DNA from: DASYPQ01 sp036006425
GTDB taxonomy: Bacteria > Planctomycetota > UBA1135 > GCA-002686595
Assembly (NCBI GenBank): GCA_036006425.1
Contig: DASYPQ010000002.1
Location: 15,057-79,056, forward strand
DNA: 64,000 nucleotides
Reading direction: 5' to 3'
The position numbers were made by a program, and so were the translations under genes. Under the pieces are notes generated by a model. That model was given only the letters and a program-made list of their open reading frames with translations. It had not been told where the DNA came from and searched no databases. Of the stretch, positions 16,955 through 27,898 are shown piece by piece (the stretch's first letter is position 1; every line of letters starts with the position of its first letter).

Positions 16955-16958
<4 letters not shown>
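16293..16958 (+). CDS. RedB-family thioredoxin-fold protein
   Basis: Membrane-anchored protein of 221 aa with one N-terminal transmembrane segment (about residues 23-42) and a periplasmic thioredoxin-like domain. Visible motifs are 'FAHPHCPCTRATIGEL' with C82-Pro-C84, 'DLWTSVARIPGV', 'TSGHALLYAADGRLLFDGGITDARGH.GDN' and 'TPVYGCLL'. This matches proteins annotated RedB, found mainly in Planctomycetes and Acidobacteria. Their biochemical function is not established, but a CxC in a thioredoxin fold suggests redox or metal handling. The stop overlaps the GTG start of a hybrid histidine kinase (GTGA), so the two are probably co-translated and functionally linked. Confidence 0.8.
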
Positions 16959-19270
<2,312 letters not shown>

Positions 19271-19277
19271 TCGGCCT

Positions 19278-20270
19278 TCAGAACGCCGCGACGCGCTGGA
19301 AGACCCAGAACATCGCCACCGAGCCGATCGCGTAGGGAGTCGCGCGCGCGACCCAGGCGGGCGACGGCAGCCGGACGCGCCGCGCGATCGCGAAGAGGCC
19401 CAGCACCGCGGCGACGAACAGGAGCTGGCCGATCTCGACGCCGACGTTGAAGGAGAGCAGCGCGAACGGGATCGCGTGCGCCGGCAGGCCGACCTCGCTG
19501 AGCGCGCCGGCGAACCCGAATCCGTGCAGGAGGCCGAACGTGAACGAGATCACCCAGGGCCAGCGGTGCGTGAGGCCGGGATCTCCGCGACGCGCGACCA
19601 CGATCTCGCGCGCGACGAACACGATGCTGAGCGCGATCATGGCCTCGACCGGAGGCCCGGGCACGTGCACGTACCCGAGCGCCGCGGCCGAGAGCGTGAT
19701 GCTGTGCGTGAGCGTGAACGCGGTCATCGTCGCGACGACACGCTTCCACCCGGACACGACGAGAAGCATCGCGAGGATGTAGAGCAGGTGATCGACGCCC
19801 GAGAGGATGTGCTCGACGCCCAGCCGCACGTAGGTCGCGGAGACCTGTCCGACCGACGGCGTCGCCGTGACGACGAAGCTCGGCGCGTCGGGGAGCATCC
19901 GCGCGGTCTGCGTGACGCCGGTCGCGTTCTGCACGCGCGCGAGCACGTCGATCCTCGTGGCGGACAGTCCGTCGATCCGGATCGTCCTCCCTTCGAGCCC
20001 GCCTGCGATGCGGATGCTCCAGCGTTCGATCGACGCGTTGCCGCTGAAGACGCCGCGCCTCCCGTCGAGCTCCGTCGCCTCGGGCGGGAACTGCACGTAG
20101 ATCGCGAGCCGACGGTCGTCGCCCGCCGCGGGGACCTTCCACAGGACGTCGTACGTGTCCGGCGCGGTCTGCACGAGCTCGAGGTACGCGGGGCGCACTT
20201 CGTGCGCGATCGCTCGCGGAACGAAGGCAGCGCAGACGAGGAGCACCGCGAGCGGGAACCACCGCTTCAT
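19278..20270 (-). CDS. HupE/UreJ-like membrane protein
   Basis: Inner-membrane protein of 330 aa with a signal peptide (residues 1-22, ending 'AIA'), an N-terminal extracytoplasmic domain (about 23-155), and six or so membrane segments. These carry 'GVEHILSGVDHLLYILAMLL' and 'SFTFGLLHGFGFAGALSE', the HupE/UreJ motif. Relatives are thought to be metal (nickel or cobalt) permeases, but the specificity here is unknown. ATG 20270 overlaps the stop of the upstream parvulin gene (ATGA). It is the last gene of a three-gene operon with DUF3604 and parvulin proteins. Confidence 0.82.
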   Translation of the reverse strand: MKRWFPLAVLLVCAAFVPRAIAHEVRPAYLELVQTAPDTYDVLWKVPAAGDDRRLAIYVQFPPEATELDGRRGVFSGNASIERWSIRIAGGLEGRTIRIDGLSATRIDVLARVQNATGVTQTARMLPDAPSFVVTATPSVGQVSATYVRLGVEHILSGVDHLLYILAMLLVVSGWKRVVATMTAFTLTHSITLSAAALGYVHVPGPPVEAMIALSIVFVAREIVVARRGDPGLTHRWPWVISFTFGLLHGFGFAGALSEVGLPAHAIPFALLSFNVGVEIGQLLFVAAVLGLFAIARRVRLPSPAWVARATPYAIGSVAMFWVFQRVAAF

Positions 20271-21118
20271 CGCGAGTTCGCCGTAGCCGGATCCCGTCGG
20301 ATCGTCACGTGGTACCGCGCGAGCAGGGCGTCGAGGAACTTCTGGTTCGTCTCGACGCGGCGCGCGTTCAGGAGCTCCTGCTTCACCCGCTCCCGGACTT
20401 CGTCCAGCGCGGGGAGTCGTCCTTCGGTGCGCCGCCTGATCTCGACGAGGTGCGCGCCGTAGCTCGAGCGGATCGGTCCGGACCATCCGCCCGTGTCCGA
20501 CCGCGCGAGCGCGGCGGCGAACTCCACGCCGAATTGCGCCTCCACGGACCGACGCGGCTCGTCCGCGAATTCCTGGGGCAGCAGCAGCGGATCGCCCACC
20601 TCGGCGAGATCGGCAGCCGGGTCACGCCGCAGGCTCTCGAGCAGCGCGGCGGCGTCGGCGTCGAGTCGATCCCCGCGCCTCTCGGGGTTCAGGAACACCT
20701 GACGGAAATCGAACCGCTGCTCCATCGCGAACAGGTCCGGATGAGCGGCGAGGAACTCCGAGAGCTCGGCCTCCGTGGGCTCTCCGGACATCGCGAGGTC
20801 CTGCCCGATGAACTCCATCTTCTGCTGGAGGCGGCGCCGGATCACTGTGTCGTCCTGGTCGAGGCCGAGCTTCTTCGCCTCGCGGCTGAGGATCTCCTCC
20901 TTCACGTAGCCGTCGATCAGGGTCTTGAGCTCCGCTTCGGTCGGCGGGCGCTGCCAGACCTTGGCGAAACCGGCCGCGAGCGTCTCGATCCGCGCGTTCG
21001 TGACGACGATGTCCTCCGGCGACGCGGCATCCTTCCGGTTCAGCGCGGAGTAGGCGCCGAACAGGAGGGCGCCGAGGAGGAGGAAATGAACGAGCGGCTC
21101 GCGAGCGAGCCGGTTCAT
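20267..21118 (-). CDS. Membrane-anchored parvulin-type peptidyl-prolyl isomerase
   Basis: Protein of 283 aa with an N-terminal transmembrane anchor (about residues 9-26). A SurA-like chaperone segment follows ('LKTLIDGYVKEEILSREAKKLGLD..D.VI...L..KMEF'). The C-terminal domain resembles PpiC, with 'FGVEFAAAL...D.G.WSGPIRSSYGAHLVEI'. This places it in the PpiC/SurA family that assists folding of exported proteins. Start and stop overlap both neighbours as ATGA, so the DUF3604 protein, this isomerase and HupE are probably made together; the isomerase may fold one of the other two (inference). Confidence 0.85.
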   Translation of the reverse strand: MNRLAREPLVHFLLLGALLFGAYSALNRKDAASPEDIVVTNARIETLAAGFAKVWQRPPTEAELKTLIDGYVKEEILSREAKKLGLDQDDTVIRRRLQQKMEFIGQDLAMSGEPTEAELSEFLAAHPDLFAMEQRFDFRQVFLNPERRGDRLDADAAALLESLRRDPAADLAEVGDPLLLPQEFADEPRRSVEAQFGVEFAAALARSDTGGWSGPIRSSYGAHLVEIRRRTEGRLPALDEVRERVKQELLNARRVETNQKFLDALLARYHVTIRRDPATANSR

Positions 21119-23046
21119 GGGGTGTACCAGATCGGCGACGTGTACGCGCGCTCCTGCGTGACCATGCGAACGTCCTTCGGCAGCTGCACGCCGTAGTACT
21201 TCGCGTCGTACGCGGTCCAGCGCGGCGTCGGGATCTCGAGGACGCGCACGTAGTAGAACGCGCGCCGCGTGGCGTCGAAATCAGGGTCCTTCCAGACCTT
21301 GACGAGCTCCGTCGATCCGATCGTGTTCGTGTACGTCGCGTTCGGGACGTCGACCGTGTTCCCGACGGGCGGGAGCTTGCCGTCCGCGCCCGGCTTCCGA
21401 TCGCCGCCCCAGACCACGTCGTACACCTTCTCCGCCGTCTTGCCGTCCTTGCCGACCCAGCCCTTCACGACCTGCACGCGGTCGAGATTGGCGCCGATCG
21501 GATCCTTGAGCGCGGCGACGAGGAACGACGGCGACTTGCCCGACGGCGCCGCGGAGAGGTCGCCGCCCATCGGCACGCCCTTGCCGTACCCGACTCGCGC
21601 CGGGTTCCGGGTCGCGGCGTCCTTCTCCTCGAACTCCCACCCGCCGAAGAACCGCACGATCATGCGCGGCCCGGTCGTCGCGTAGGTTTCCTTCCGTTCC
21701 ATCGCGTCGAAGATCGCCGCGCGCGTGTTCTCGGTCGCCCAGACGGCGGCGTAGCCCGAAGCGGTCTGCTCCCAACCCATGATCGTGCCGTTCTTCGTCT
21801 TGATGAACGGGTGGGTCGCGCGTTCCGGGCTCGGCTCGGAAGACGACGTCTTGCCCCAGAAGTTGTCGTCGTCGGCCGTCGACAGGCCGGTGTGCGAGTC
21901 GGTCGAGCCGATCATCCCGAATTTGTACGGGTTCGTGCCGAGCTCCTGCTCCAGGACGAGTCCGAGCTTGAGCGCTTCCCGCGCGTACTCGAACTGGAGC
22001 ATCTCCGGCTTCTTGACGACGCTCAGGTCGAGGTTGCCCTTGTCCCAGGTCTCGAAGCCGGCGAACTCGTCGTTCGGCGAGAGGAACGGGTGCGCCTCGC
22101 CGTCGCCCTTGATCTGCGTGGCTTCGTACAGGGGCTCCCACCGCGCCCTCGTCTCGGCGTACTCCTTGTCGATCGGCTTCCCGGTGAAGCTCTCGATCCT
22201 CGGGAACATGATGCCGTTGGAGAGGTTGCCGTTGTGCGCGATCGCGAGGATCTCACCTCCGGTCTTCTCCTCGTAGCGCTGGAGGTACTTCCACAGATCG
22301 CGGGGATCGTCGCTGCCGAACGGCTTGTACACCGTGTAGGGCTCGACCTGCGACGCGCGGAGCCCGTCGTCGCGCAGGATGCAGACGCGGTGCAGGTTGT
22401 TCCCACCGGTGTTGCTCGTCCACTCGAAGCCGATGAAGGCCGTGAAGCGGCCCGGCTCGTTCGCGGCTTCGGCGGCCTCGATCGTCTCGCGCCAGGCCGA
22501 GCGGTAGCCCGGCGTGCCGGGGAAGTACATGAGCTCCTTCGGGAACGTTCCCTGGGAGAACTGGACGACGATGTCCATCGCGGCCTCGGCACCTTTTCCG
22601 GACTGCACGAGGTCGTACCACTTCCTTCCGGTGGGGTTGGCCAGGATCTTCGCGTCGCCTTTGAAGAGGTCCGGGAAGAACCCCATGTTGTCCGAGTGGT
22701 CGGCGACGACGAGGAAATCGAGCGGCCGCGACAGTCTCACGGGTTGTTTCGAGGACGCGGTGATCTCCTGGCCCTTGGCGAAACGGTATGCGTCCCGGGG
22801 CCCGAGCGTGCAGCCGAAGGCGCCCGCGTCCATCGAGAAGCCCGTGTGCAGGTGCGTGTCACCGAAGTAGGGGCGCGTCGGAAAGTCGCGGCCGGCGTAG
22901 GGCGAATACGGCGGCTTGGCGGGGAACAGGTTCTTCGCAGTCGTCGGCTCGAGCGTGCCGGTGTCCGTCGTGGTCTGCGCCGCGGCCGGGGGTACCGCAC
23001 AGCCGGCGAGCCACGATGCGACCATGAACTGAACGACTCGTCTCAT
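21115..23046 (-). CDS. DUF3604 lipoprotein
   Basis: Exported protein of 643 aa with a lipoprotein signal: 'MRRVVQFMVASWLAGC', lipobox LAGC with Cys16. The body has the DUF3604 pattern 'YFGDTHLHTGFSMDAGAFG', 'FLVVADHSDNMGFFP' and 'FIGFEWTSNTGGNNLHR'. Further on come 'MIGSTDSHTGLST' and 'RAAIFDAMERKETYATTGPRM'. The His and Asp pairs recall PHP-type metal-dependent hydrolases, but substrate and reaction are unknown for this family. It leads an operon with a parvulin and a HupE/UreJ-like protein, all translationally coupled. Confidence 0.85.
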   Translation of the reverse strand: MRRVVQFMVASWLAGCAVPPAAAQTTTDTGTLEPTTAKNLFPAKPPYSPYAGRDFPTRPYFGDTHLHTGFSMDAGAFGCTLGPRDAYRFAKGQEITASSKQPVRLSRPLDFLVVADHSDNMGFFPDLFKGDAKILANPTGRKWYDLVQSGKGAEAAMDIVVQFSQGTFPKELMYFPGTPGYRSAWRETIEAAEAANEPGRFTAFIGFEWTSNTGGNNLHRVCILRDDGLRASQVEPYTVYKPFGSDDPRDLWKYLQRYEEKTGGEILAIAHNGNLSNGIMFPRIESFTGKPIDKEYAETRARWEPLYEATQIKGDGEAHPFLSPNDEFAGFETWDKGNLDLSVVKKPEMLQFEYAREALKLGLVLEQELGTNPYKFGMIGSTDSHTGLSTADDDNFWGKTSSSEPSPERATHPFIKTKNGTIMGWEQTASGYAAVWATENTRAAIFDAMERKETYATTGPRMIVRFFGGWEFEEKDAATRNPARVGYGKGVPMGGDLSAAPSGKSPSFLVAALKDPIGANLDRVQVVKGWVGKDGKTAEKVYDVVWGGDRKPGADGKLPPVGNTVDVPNATYTNTIGSTELVKVWKDPDFDATRRAFYYVRVLEIPTPRWTAYDAKYYGVQLPKDVRMVTQERAYTSPIWYTP

Positions 23047-23156
23047 CGTGGACCTCCTCCGGTCGATGCCGTGCGGAACAGCGAAGCGCGGAGATGATGC
23101 GCAGCGCGACGGCGGCCGGTCAAGGTGGCGCGAACGATTCGCGCGCGAGATCGAAC

Positions 23157-26100
23157 CTACATCCGCGCGACACGCACGCGTCCGGCGCCGAGAACGGCGT
23201 CGACTTCGCGCGCGAACCGCTCGCTGATCTCGATCGAGAGGTCGCTCCCGGCGCGGATCTTCCGATTCCCGCCGTCGTCGCCCGTCACCTGCAGGTAGAG
23301 AGGGCTCTTCCCGCGATGGCGCTCGATCACCGCGCGCAGCCCGGGCAGCAGGTGGGCGTCGTCGGAACCGATCTTCACGACGACGCAGCCGGCGAAGCGC
23401 GCGAGGGCCTCGTCGAGCGTCAGCGCTTCCTCGAGCAGCAGCGCCGGTTCCTCCGCGCGGTCCTCGAGCCGCGCCCGGCACACGAGCACGGCTCCGTCCT
23501 CGATCTTCTTCCCGCACTCCTCCCAAGTGCGCGGGAAACACGTCACGGGCACGTGGCCCGACAGGTCCTCGAGCCGGAACCGCGCCATCCGCTTGCCGGC
23601 GAGCTTGCCGGTCTTCACGAGCGCTTCGCTCTTCCCGAGCACGAGGCCGGCGACGATCACTTCGGTGCCGCCCGGGATGGCCGCGAGACCGTCGATGCGC
23701 GCCGACGAGAGAAGTCCGAGCAGCCCGCTCCGCTCCTCCAGCGGGTGTCCGGTCAGGTAGAACCCGAGCACCTCGAACTCGGCGCGCAGCAGGTCCGAGC
23801 GACTGAGCGTCGAGCCGGCAGGACCGGCGGTGACGACCGCCGGTCCGGTCGCGGCGCCGAACAGGTCTCCCTGGCTGGCGCGACGGTCCGCGGCGCGCCG
23901 CGCGCCGTCCGCGAGCGCACCGTCGAGCGCCGCGAGGACGGCTCCGCGATCCTTGGCGCTCGAATCGAACGCGCCCGCCTTCGCGAGCGCCTCCCAGTTC
24001 AAGCGTCCGACCTCGGCCGCGTCGACCTCGCTCGCGAGCTCGTGCAGGCCGGGCGGCGTCCCGCACTCGAGGAGCCGCGCGCGCGCCGCGCACAGGGCCT
24101 CGATCGCCCTCTCGCCGGTCCCCTTGATCGCGCCGAAGCCGAACCGGATCCCGCCGTCCTCGGGCTCGAACTCCCAGCGCGAGCGCGCGATGTCCGGCGG
24201 ATGGATCGCGACCTTCGCGCGCCGCGCGTCGTCGAGGAAGTCGCGCACCTTGTCGGAATCGCCCATCTCGCACGACATGTTCGCCGCGAGGAACGCGCAG
24301 CGGTGATTCGCCTTCAAGTAGGCGGTCTGATACGTGATCACGGCGTAGGCGGTCGAGTGCGACTTGTTGAAGCCGTACCCGCCGAACTTGACCATGTGGT
24401 CCCAGATCTCGCGCGCGACCGCGCTCTTGCAGCCGTTCTTCGTCGCGCCGGCGATGAACTGCTCGGCGAACTTCTGCATGATCTCGGGCTTCTTCTTGCC
24501 CATCGCCTTGCGCAGGTTGTCGGCTTCGACGAGCGAGAGGTCGCCGAGACGGTTCGCGAGCAGCATCACCTGCTCCTGGTAGACGAGCGATCCGTACGTG
24601 TCGCGGAGGATCGGCTCGAGCGACGGGTGCGCGTAGGAGATCGGCTCCTCGCCGTGCTTGCGCCGGATGAACGTGTCGACCATCCCCGATTCGAGCGGGC
24701 CCGGCCGGTACAGCGCGAGGATCGCGATCAGGTCCTCGAAACAGTCGGGCTTCGCGCGCGCGAGCAGCTTCCGCATGCCGTCGGATTCGAGCTGGAACAC
24801 GCCGAGCGTGTCGCCCGCGCCGAGCAGCGCGTACGTCGCAGGGTCCCCGGGGGGGAGCGCGTCGAGATCGGGCGGCGTGCCGCCTTCCTTCACGATGTTG
24901 CGCAGCGTCTTCTCGAGGATCGTCAGGGTCCGCAGACCGAGGTAATCCATCTTGAGGAGGCCGAGAGCCTCGAGCTGCGTCATCGTCCATTGGGTGACGA
25001 TGTCGTCGCCGTTCCTCGCGAGCGGGACGTAGGACGTGATCGGCTCGTCGGAGATCACGACGCCCGCGGCGTGCGTCGAGATGTTCCGCGCGAGCCCCTC
25101 GAGCTGCACCGAGAACTTGAACACCTCCGCGAGGTCCGGGCGCTCGTTCTTCAGCGAGCGCAGATCCGCGTCCTTCTCGAGCGCTTCCTCGAGACCCGGA
25201 GCCGCCGGGCCGGCCGGGATCTTCTTCGTGATCCGATCGACCTCCTTGAGCGGCAGGTCGAGCACGCGGCCGACGTCGCGGACGACGGCGCGCGAGGCCA
25301 TCGTGTTGAACGTCACGATCTGCGCGACGCGGTCCTGCCCGTAGCGCTTGCGCGTGTACTCGAGGACCCGGCCCCGGCCGTCCTTGCAGAAATCGATGTC
25401 GATGTCGGGCATCGAGACGCGCGCGCTGTTCAGGAACCGCTCGAAGAGCAGGTCGTAGCGCAGCGGGTCGACCTTCGTGATGCCGAGCAGGTAGGCGACG
25501 ATCGAGCCCGCGGCGGATCCGCGCCCCGGCCCGACCGGGATGCCGTTCTCCCGCGCCCAGCGGATCAGGTCCCACACGATCAGGAAGTAGGAGACGAAGC
25601 CGAGTTCGGCGATCACGCGGCGCTCGTACTCGAGACGCTGGCGCGCGGCGGTCTGGTCCCCGGGGTAGAGGCGCGCCATCCCGGCCTCGAGCAGGCGCTC
25701 GAACAGCGCCTCGACCGTCTCACCCGAATCGGGCGCGAAGACCGGCAGCCGGTACCGCCCGAACTCGATCGAGAGATCGACCTGCTCGGCGACGTCCATC
25801 GTCGCGCGCAGGGCGCCGTCGACGTCGCGGAACATGTCGGCCATCTCCGCGCGCGTCTTGAAGTACAGCGTGTCCGTGTCGAAGCGGAACCGCTTCTCCT
25901 CGGCGCGCTTCGATCCGGTGTTGATGCACAGGAGCACGTCGTGCGCGTGGCAGTCCTCGCTGCGGAGATAGTGGATGTCGTTCGTCGCGACGAGCGGGAT
26001 GCCTGTGCGCGCGTGGATCCGCGCGAGCGACTCGTTGACCCGCGTCTGGATCTCGATCCCGTTGCGCTGGAGCTCGAGCCAGAAGTGGTCGCGCCCGAAG

Positions 26101-26603
26101 ATCTCCATCCACGTCGCGGAGAGCTGCTCGGCTTCGGCGTCCTTTCCCTGGATGCAGAGCTGCGAGAGCTCGCTCGCGAGGCACCCGGAGAGGCACGTGA
26201 TCCCCGCCGCGTGCTTCGCGAGGAGCTCGCGGTCGATGCGCGGGCGGAAGTGCAGGCCGTCGAGGTACGCCGTCGACGCGAGCAGCATCAGGTTCTTCCA
26301 GCCCTGCTCGTTGCGCGCGAGCAGCGTCAGGTGGTGGTAGCCGTTGCCCTTCGCCTTGCTGTGCGGCTCGAGACGCGAGCGCTTCGCGACGTACACCTCG
26401 CAGCCGAGGATCGGACGGATCCCGGCGCCGACGCAGGCCTGGTAGTGCTCGATCGCGCCGAAGAGATTGCCGTGGTCCGTGAGCGCGATCGCGCGCTGCC
26501 CGTCGCGCTGCGCCGAGGCGATCAGGTCCGGGATGCGGTTCGCCCCGTCGAGGAGGCTGTATTCCGAGTGGACGTGGAGGTGGACGAAATCGGGGTCCGA
26601 CAT
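23157..26603 (-). CDS. dnaE: DNA polymerase III alpha subunit
   Basis: Catalytic subunit of the replicative polymerase, 1148 aa, normal for DnaE1. An intact N-terminal PHP domain has 'FVHLHVHSEYSLLDG' and 'ALTDHGNLFGAIEHY'. The polymerase active-site block 'MPDIDIDFCKDGRGRVLEY' lies near residue 400. Other DnaE blocks are 'GVFQLESDGMRKLL', 'IALYRPGPLESGM' and 'YQEQVMLLA'. The thumb/finger block 'FNKSHSTAYA', a helix-hairpin-helix region and an OB-fold C-terminus follow. It begins 24 bases downstream of the carbamoyltransferase gene and ends 110 bases before the DUF3604 operon. Confidence 0.97.
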   Translation of the reverse strand: MSDPDFVHLHVHSEYSLLDGANRIPDLIASAQRDGQRAIALTDHGNLFGAIEHYQACVGAGIRPILGCEVYVAKRSRLEPHSKAKGNGYHHLTLLARNEQGWKNLMLLASTAYLDGLHFRPRIDRELLAKHAAGITCLSGCLASELSQLCIQGKDAEAEQLSATWMEIFGRDHFWLELQRNGIEIQTRVNESLARIHARTGIPLVATNDIHYLRSEDCHAHDVLLCINTGSKRAEEKRFRFDTDTLYFKTRAEMADMFRDVDGALRATMDVAEQVDLSIEFGRYRLPVFAPDSGETVEALFERLLEAGMARLYPGDQTAARQRLEYERRVIAELGFVSYFLIVWDLIRWARENGIPVGPGRGSAAGSIVAYLLGITKVDPLRYDLLFERFLNSARVSMPDIDIDFCKDGRGRVLEYTRKRYGQDRVAQIVTFNTMASRAVVRDVGRVLDLPLKEVDRITKKIPAGPAAPGLEEALEKDADLRSLKNERPDLAEVFKFSVQLEGLARNISTHAAGVVISDEPITSYVPLARNGDDIVTQWTMTQLEALGLLKMDYLGLRTLTILEKTLRNIVKEGGTPPDLDALPPGDPATYALLGAGDTLGVFQLESDGMRKLLARAKPDCFEDLIAILALYRPGPLESGMVDTFIRRKHGEEPISYAHPSLEPILRDTYGSLVYQEQVMLLANRLGDLSLVEADNLRKAMGKKKPEIMQKFAEQFIAGATKNGCKSAVAREIWDHMVKFGGYGFNKSHSTAYAVITYQTAYLKANHRCAFLAANMSCEMGDSDKVRDFLDDARRAKVAIHPPDIARSRWEFEPEDGGIRFGFGAIKGTGERAIEALCAARARLLECGTPPGLHELASEVDAAEVGRLNWEALAKAGAFDSSAKDRGAVLAALDGALADGARRAADRRASQGDLFGAATGPAVVTAGPAGSTLSRSDLLRAEFEVLGFYLTGHPLEERSGLLGLLSSARIDGLAAIPGGTEVIVAGLVLGKSEALVKTGKLAGKRMARFRLEDLSGHVPVTCFPRTWEECGKKIEDGAVLVCRARLEDRAEEPALLLEEALTLDEALARFAGCVVVKIGSDDAHLLPGLRAVIERHRGKSPLYLQVTGDDGGNRKIRAGSDLSIEISERFAREVDAVLGAGRVRVARM

Positions 26604-26627
26604 GTCCCGCCTGCCTCCCCCGCGTCC

Positions 26628-27650
26628 TCAGGTCTTCCCGCCGAGCAGGGAGAGGAGCAGCGCCTTCTGCGAGTGGAGGCGGTTCTCCGCCTGCTGCACG
26701 ACGAGGCTGCGCCGTCCGTCGAGCACGTCGTCCGTCACCTCGACGTTGCGGCGGACGGGCATCGCGTGCATGAACTTCCCGTCCTCGGTGAGGCTCATGA
26801 GCGCTTCGTCGACGCGCCACGTCGGATTGCGGGCGCGGCGGCTCGCGGCGAGCGTCGGATTCCCGTAGTCCTCGAGCGACTGCCACGACCGCGCGTAGAC
26901 GACGTGCGCGCCCTGCGCCGCGTCGCGCGCGCTCATTCCAGTCTCGAACGCGACGCCGTGGGATTCGGCCGTGCGCGCGGCTTCGGACAGCACCTGGTCG
27001 TCGAGCTCGTAGCCGCTCGGATGCGCGAGTCGCACTTCCATACCGGAGCTCAGCGCGGCGAGCAGCAGCGAATGGACGACGGCCGCGCTCGCGGGCGAGG
27101 TCGAGTGCGTCCAGGTGATCGCGAGGCGCTTCTTCTCGAGCTTGCCCAAGGTCTCGCGCAGCGTCATCAGGTCCGCGAGAGCCTGGAGCGGGTGCGCCAT
27201 CGCGCTCTCCATGTTGATCACCGGCACGGTCGCCCACTCCGACCACGCGCGGATCACCGCGTCGCGCCGGTCGACCGCCCAGGACTGTCCGCCGAGCGCG
27301 GGCCGGATCGCGAGCGCGTCGACGTAGCGGGAGAGCACGCGTGCCGCGTCCTTCACGTGCTCGGGCGCGCGCCCGTCCATCAAGCTCCCTTCCTGGGATT
27401 CGAGCTCCCAGAAATCCGACGATGCGGTCAGGTTGATCGTGTGTCCGCCGAGCTGGTTCATCGCCGCTTCGACCGACGCCCGCGTGCGCAGGGAACCGCG
27501 GAAGAACAGCAGGCCGACGCTCTTGCCCGCGAGCTTCGGACCGGGCGGCGCGCGCTTGATCGCGAGCGAGAGATCGAGGATCTCCTCGACCTTGCGCTCA
27601 GAGAGGTCCTGGAGGCTGACGAGGTGCGCGATCCGCGGTTCGGAGGCCAT
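26628..27650 (-). CDS. N-acyl-ornithine-type carbamoyltransferase
   Basis: Transfers a carbamoyl group in arginine synthesis. The 340-aa product has 'GSLRTRASVE' (carbamoyl-phosphate loop), 'HPLQALADL' and 'QAENRLHSQKA'. The pattern 'LGGHTINL...MDG..PEHVKDAARVLSRYVD' and 'PVRRNVEVTDDVLDG' fits N-acetyl- or N-succinylornithine carbamoyltransferases (ArgF') better than ordinary ornithine or aspartate enzymes. The usual HCLP Cys is Ala ('HAMPVRRN'). I chose ATG 27650; upstream residues are out of family. It is probably transcribed with dnaE. Confidence 0.75.
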   Translation of the reverse strand: MASEPRIAHLVSLQDLSERKVEEILDLSLAIKRAPPGPKLAGKSVGLLFFRGSLRTRASVEAAMNQLGGHTINLTASSDFWELESQEGSLMDGRAPEHVKDAARVLSRYVDALAIRPALGGQSWAVDRRDAVIRAWSEWATVPVINMESAMAHPLQALADLMTLRETLGKLEKKRLAITWTHSTSPASAAVVHSLLLAALSSGMEVRLAHPSGYELDDQVLSEAARTAESHGVAFETGMSARDAAQGAHVVYARSWQSLEDYGNPTLAASRRARNPTWRVDEALMSLTEDGKFMHAMPVRRNVEVTDDVLDGRRSLVVQQAENRLHSQKALLLSLLGGKT

Positions 27651-27658
27651 GGTGAGGT

Positions 27659-27686
27659 AGCCTACTCGCGTCCCCATCGATTCCAA
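27659..27686 (-). promoter_or_regulatory. Candidate promoter for the carbamoyltransferase (possible leaderless mRNA)
   Basis: On the minus strand TTGGAA (27686-27681), 16-bp spacer, TAGGCT (27664-27659). The -10 box ends only 8 bases before the ATG at 27650, and no Shine-Dalgarno sequence lies between, so transcription may begin at or next to the start codon. Confidence 0.35.
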
Positions 27687-27704
27687 GGCTCGCGCGCCCG
27701 CGGC

Positions 27705-27733
27705 TTGACACCCGAGGGACACCGGGCTAGAAC
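27705..27733 (+). promoter_or_regulatory. Strong candidate promoter for tRNA-Arg and tadA
   Basis: TTGACA (27705-27710), exactly 17 bases, then TAGAAC (27728-27733). The tRNA 5' end lies 12 bases beyond the -10 box. It is divergent from the carbamoyltransferase promoter and the best sigma70-like match I see in the window. Confidence 0.6.
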
Positions 27734-27744
27734 TCCCGCCCCGC

Positions 27745-27821
27745 GCACCCATAGCTCAATTGGATAGAGCATCTGACTACGGATCAGAAGGTTAGAGGTT
27801 CGAGTCCTCTTGGGTGTACCA
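27745..27821 (+). tRNA. tRNA-Arg (anticodon ACG)
   Basis: A full cloverleaf is visible: acceptor GCACCCA / TGGGTGT (first pair G-U), D-stem GCTC / GAGC, anticodon stem TCTGA / TCAGA with loop CTACGGA, T-stem AGAGG / CCTCT with TTCGAGT loop, discriminator A and encoded CCA (27819-27821). A34 of ACG is the substrate of TadA, which is encoded 77 bases downstream. Confidence 0.97.
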
Positions 27822-27898
27822 GCACACGCTCCTCCGCGTGTCGTCGCGGCGCCGGAAGAGCGGCTTCTGTTCGCGGAGGGGGAAGCGTCACGTTCGTC

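Noticed and set aside
21115..25575. Very long open frame on the minus strand spanning the DUF3604 gene and half of dnaE
   Set aside because: Only the part from 23046 down matches a family; the upstream part is a frame shadow of dnaE, caused by high GC content.
23094..27767. 1557-codon open frame on the plus strand opposite dnaE and the carbamoyltransferase
   Set aside because: The translation is Arg/Glu/Leu-rich with no family motif and lies antisense to two well-supported genes.
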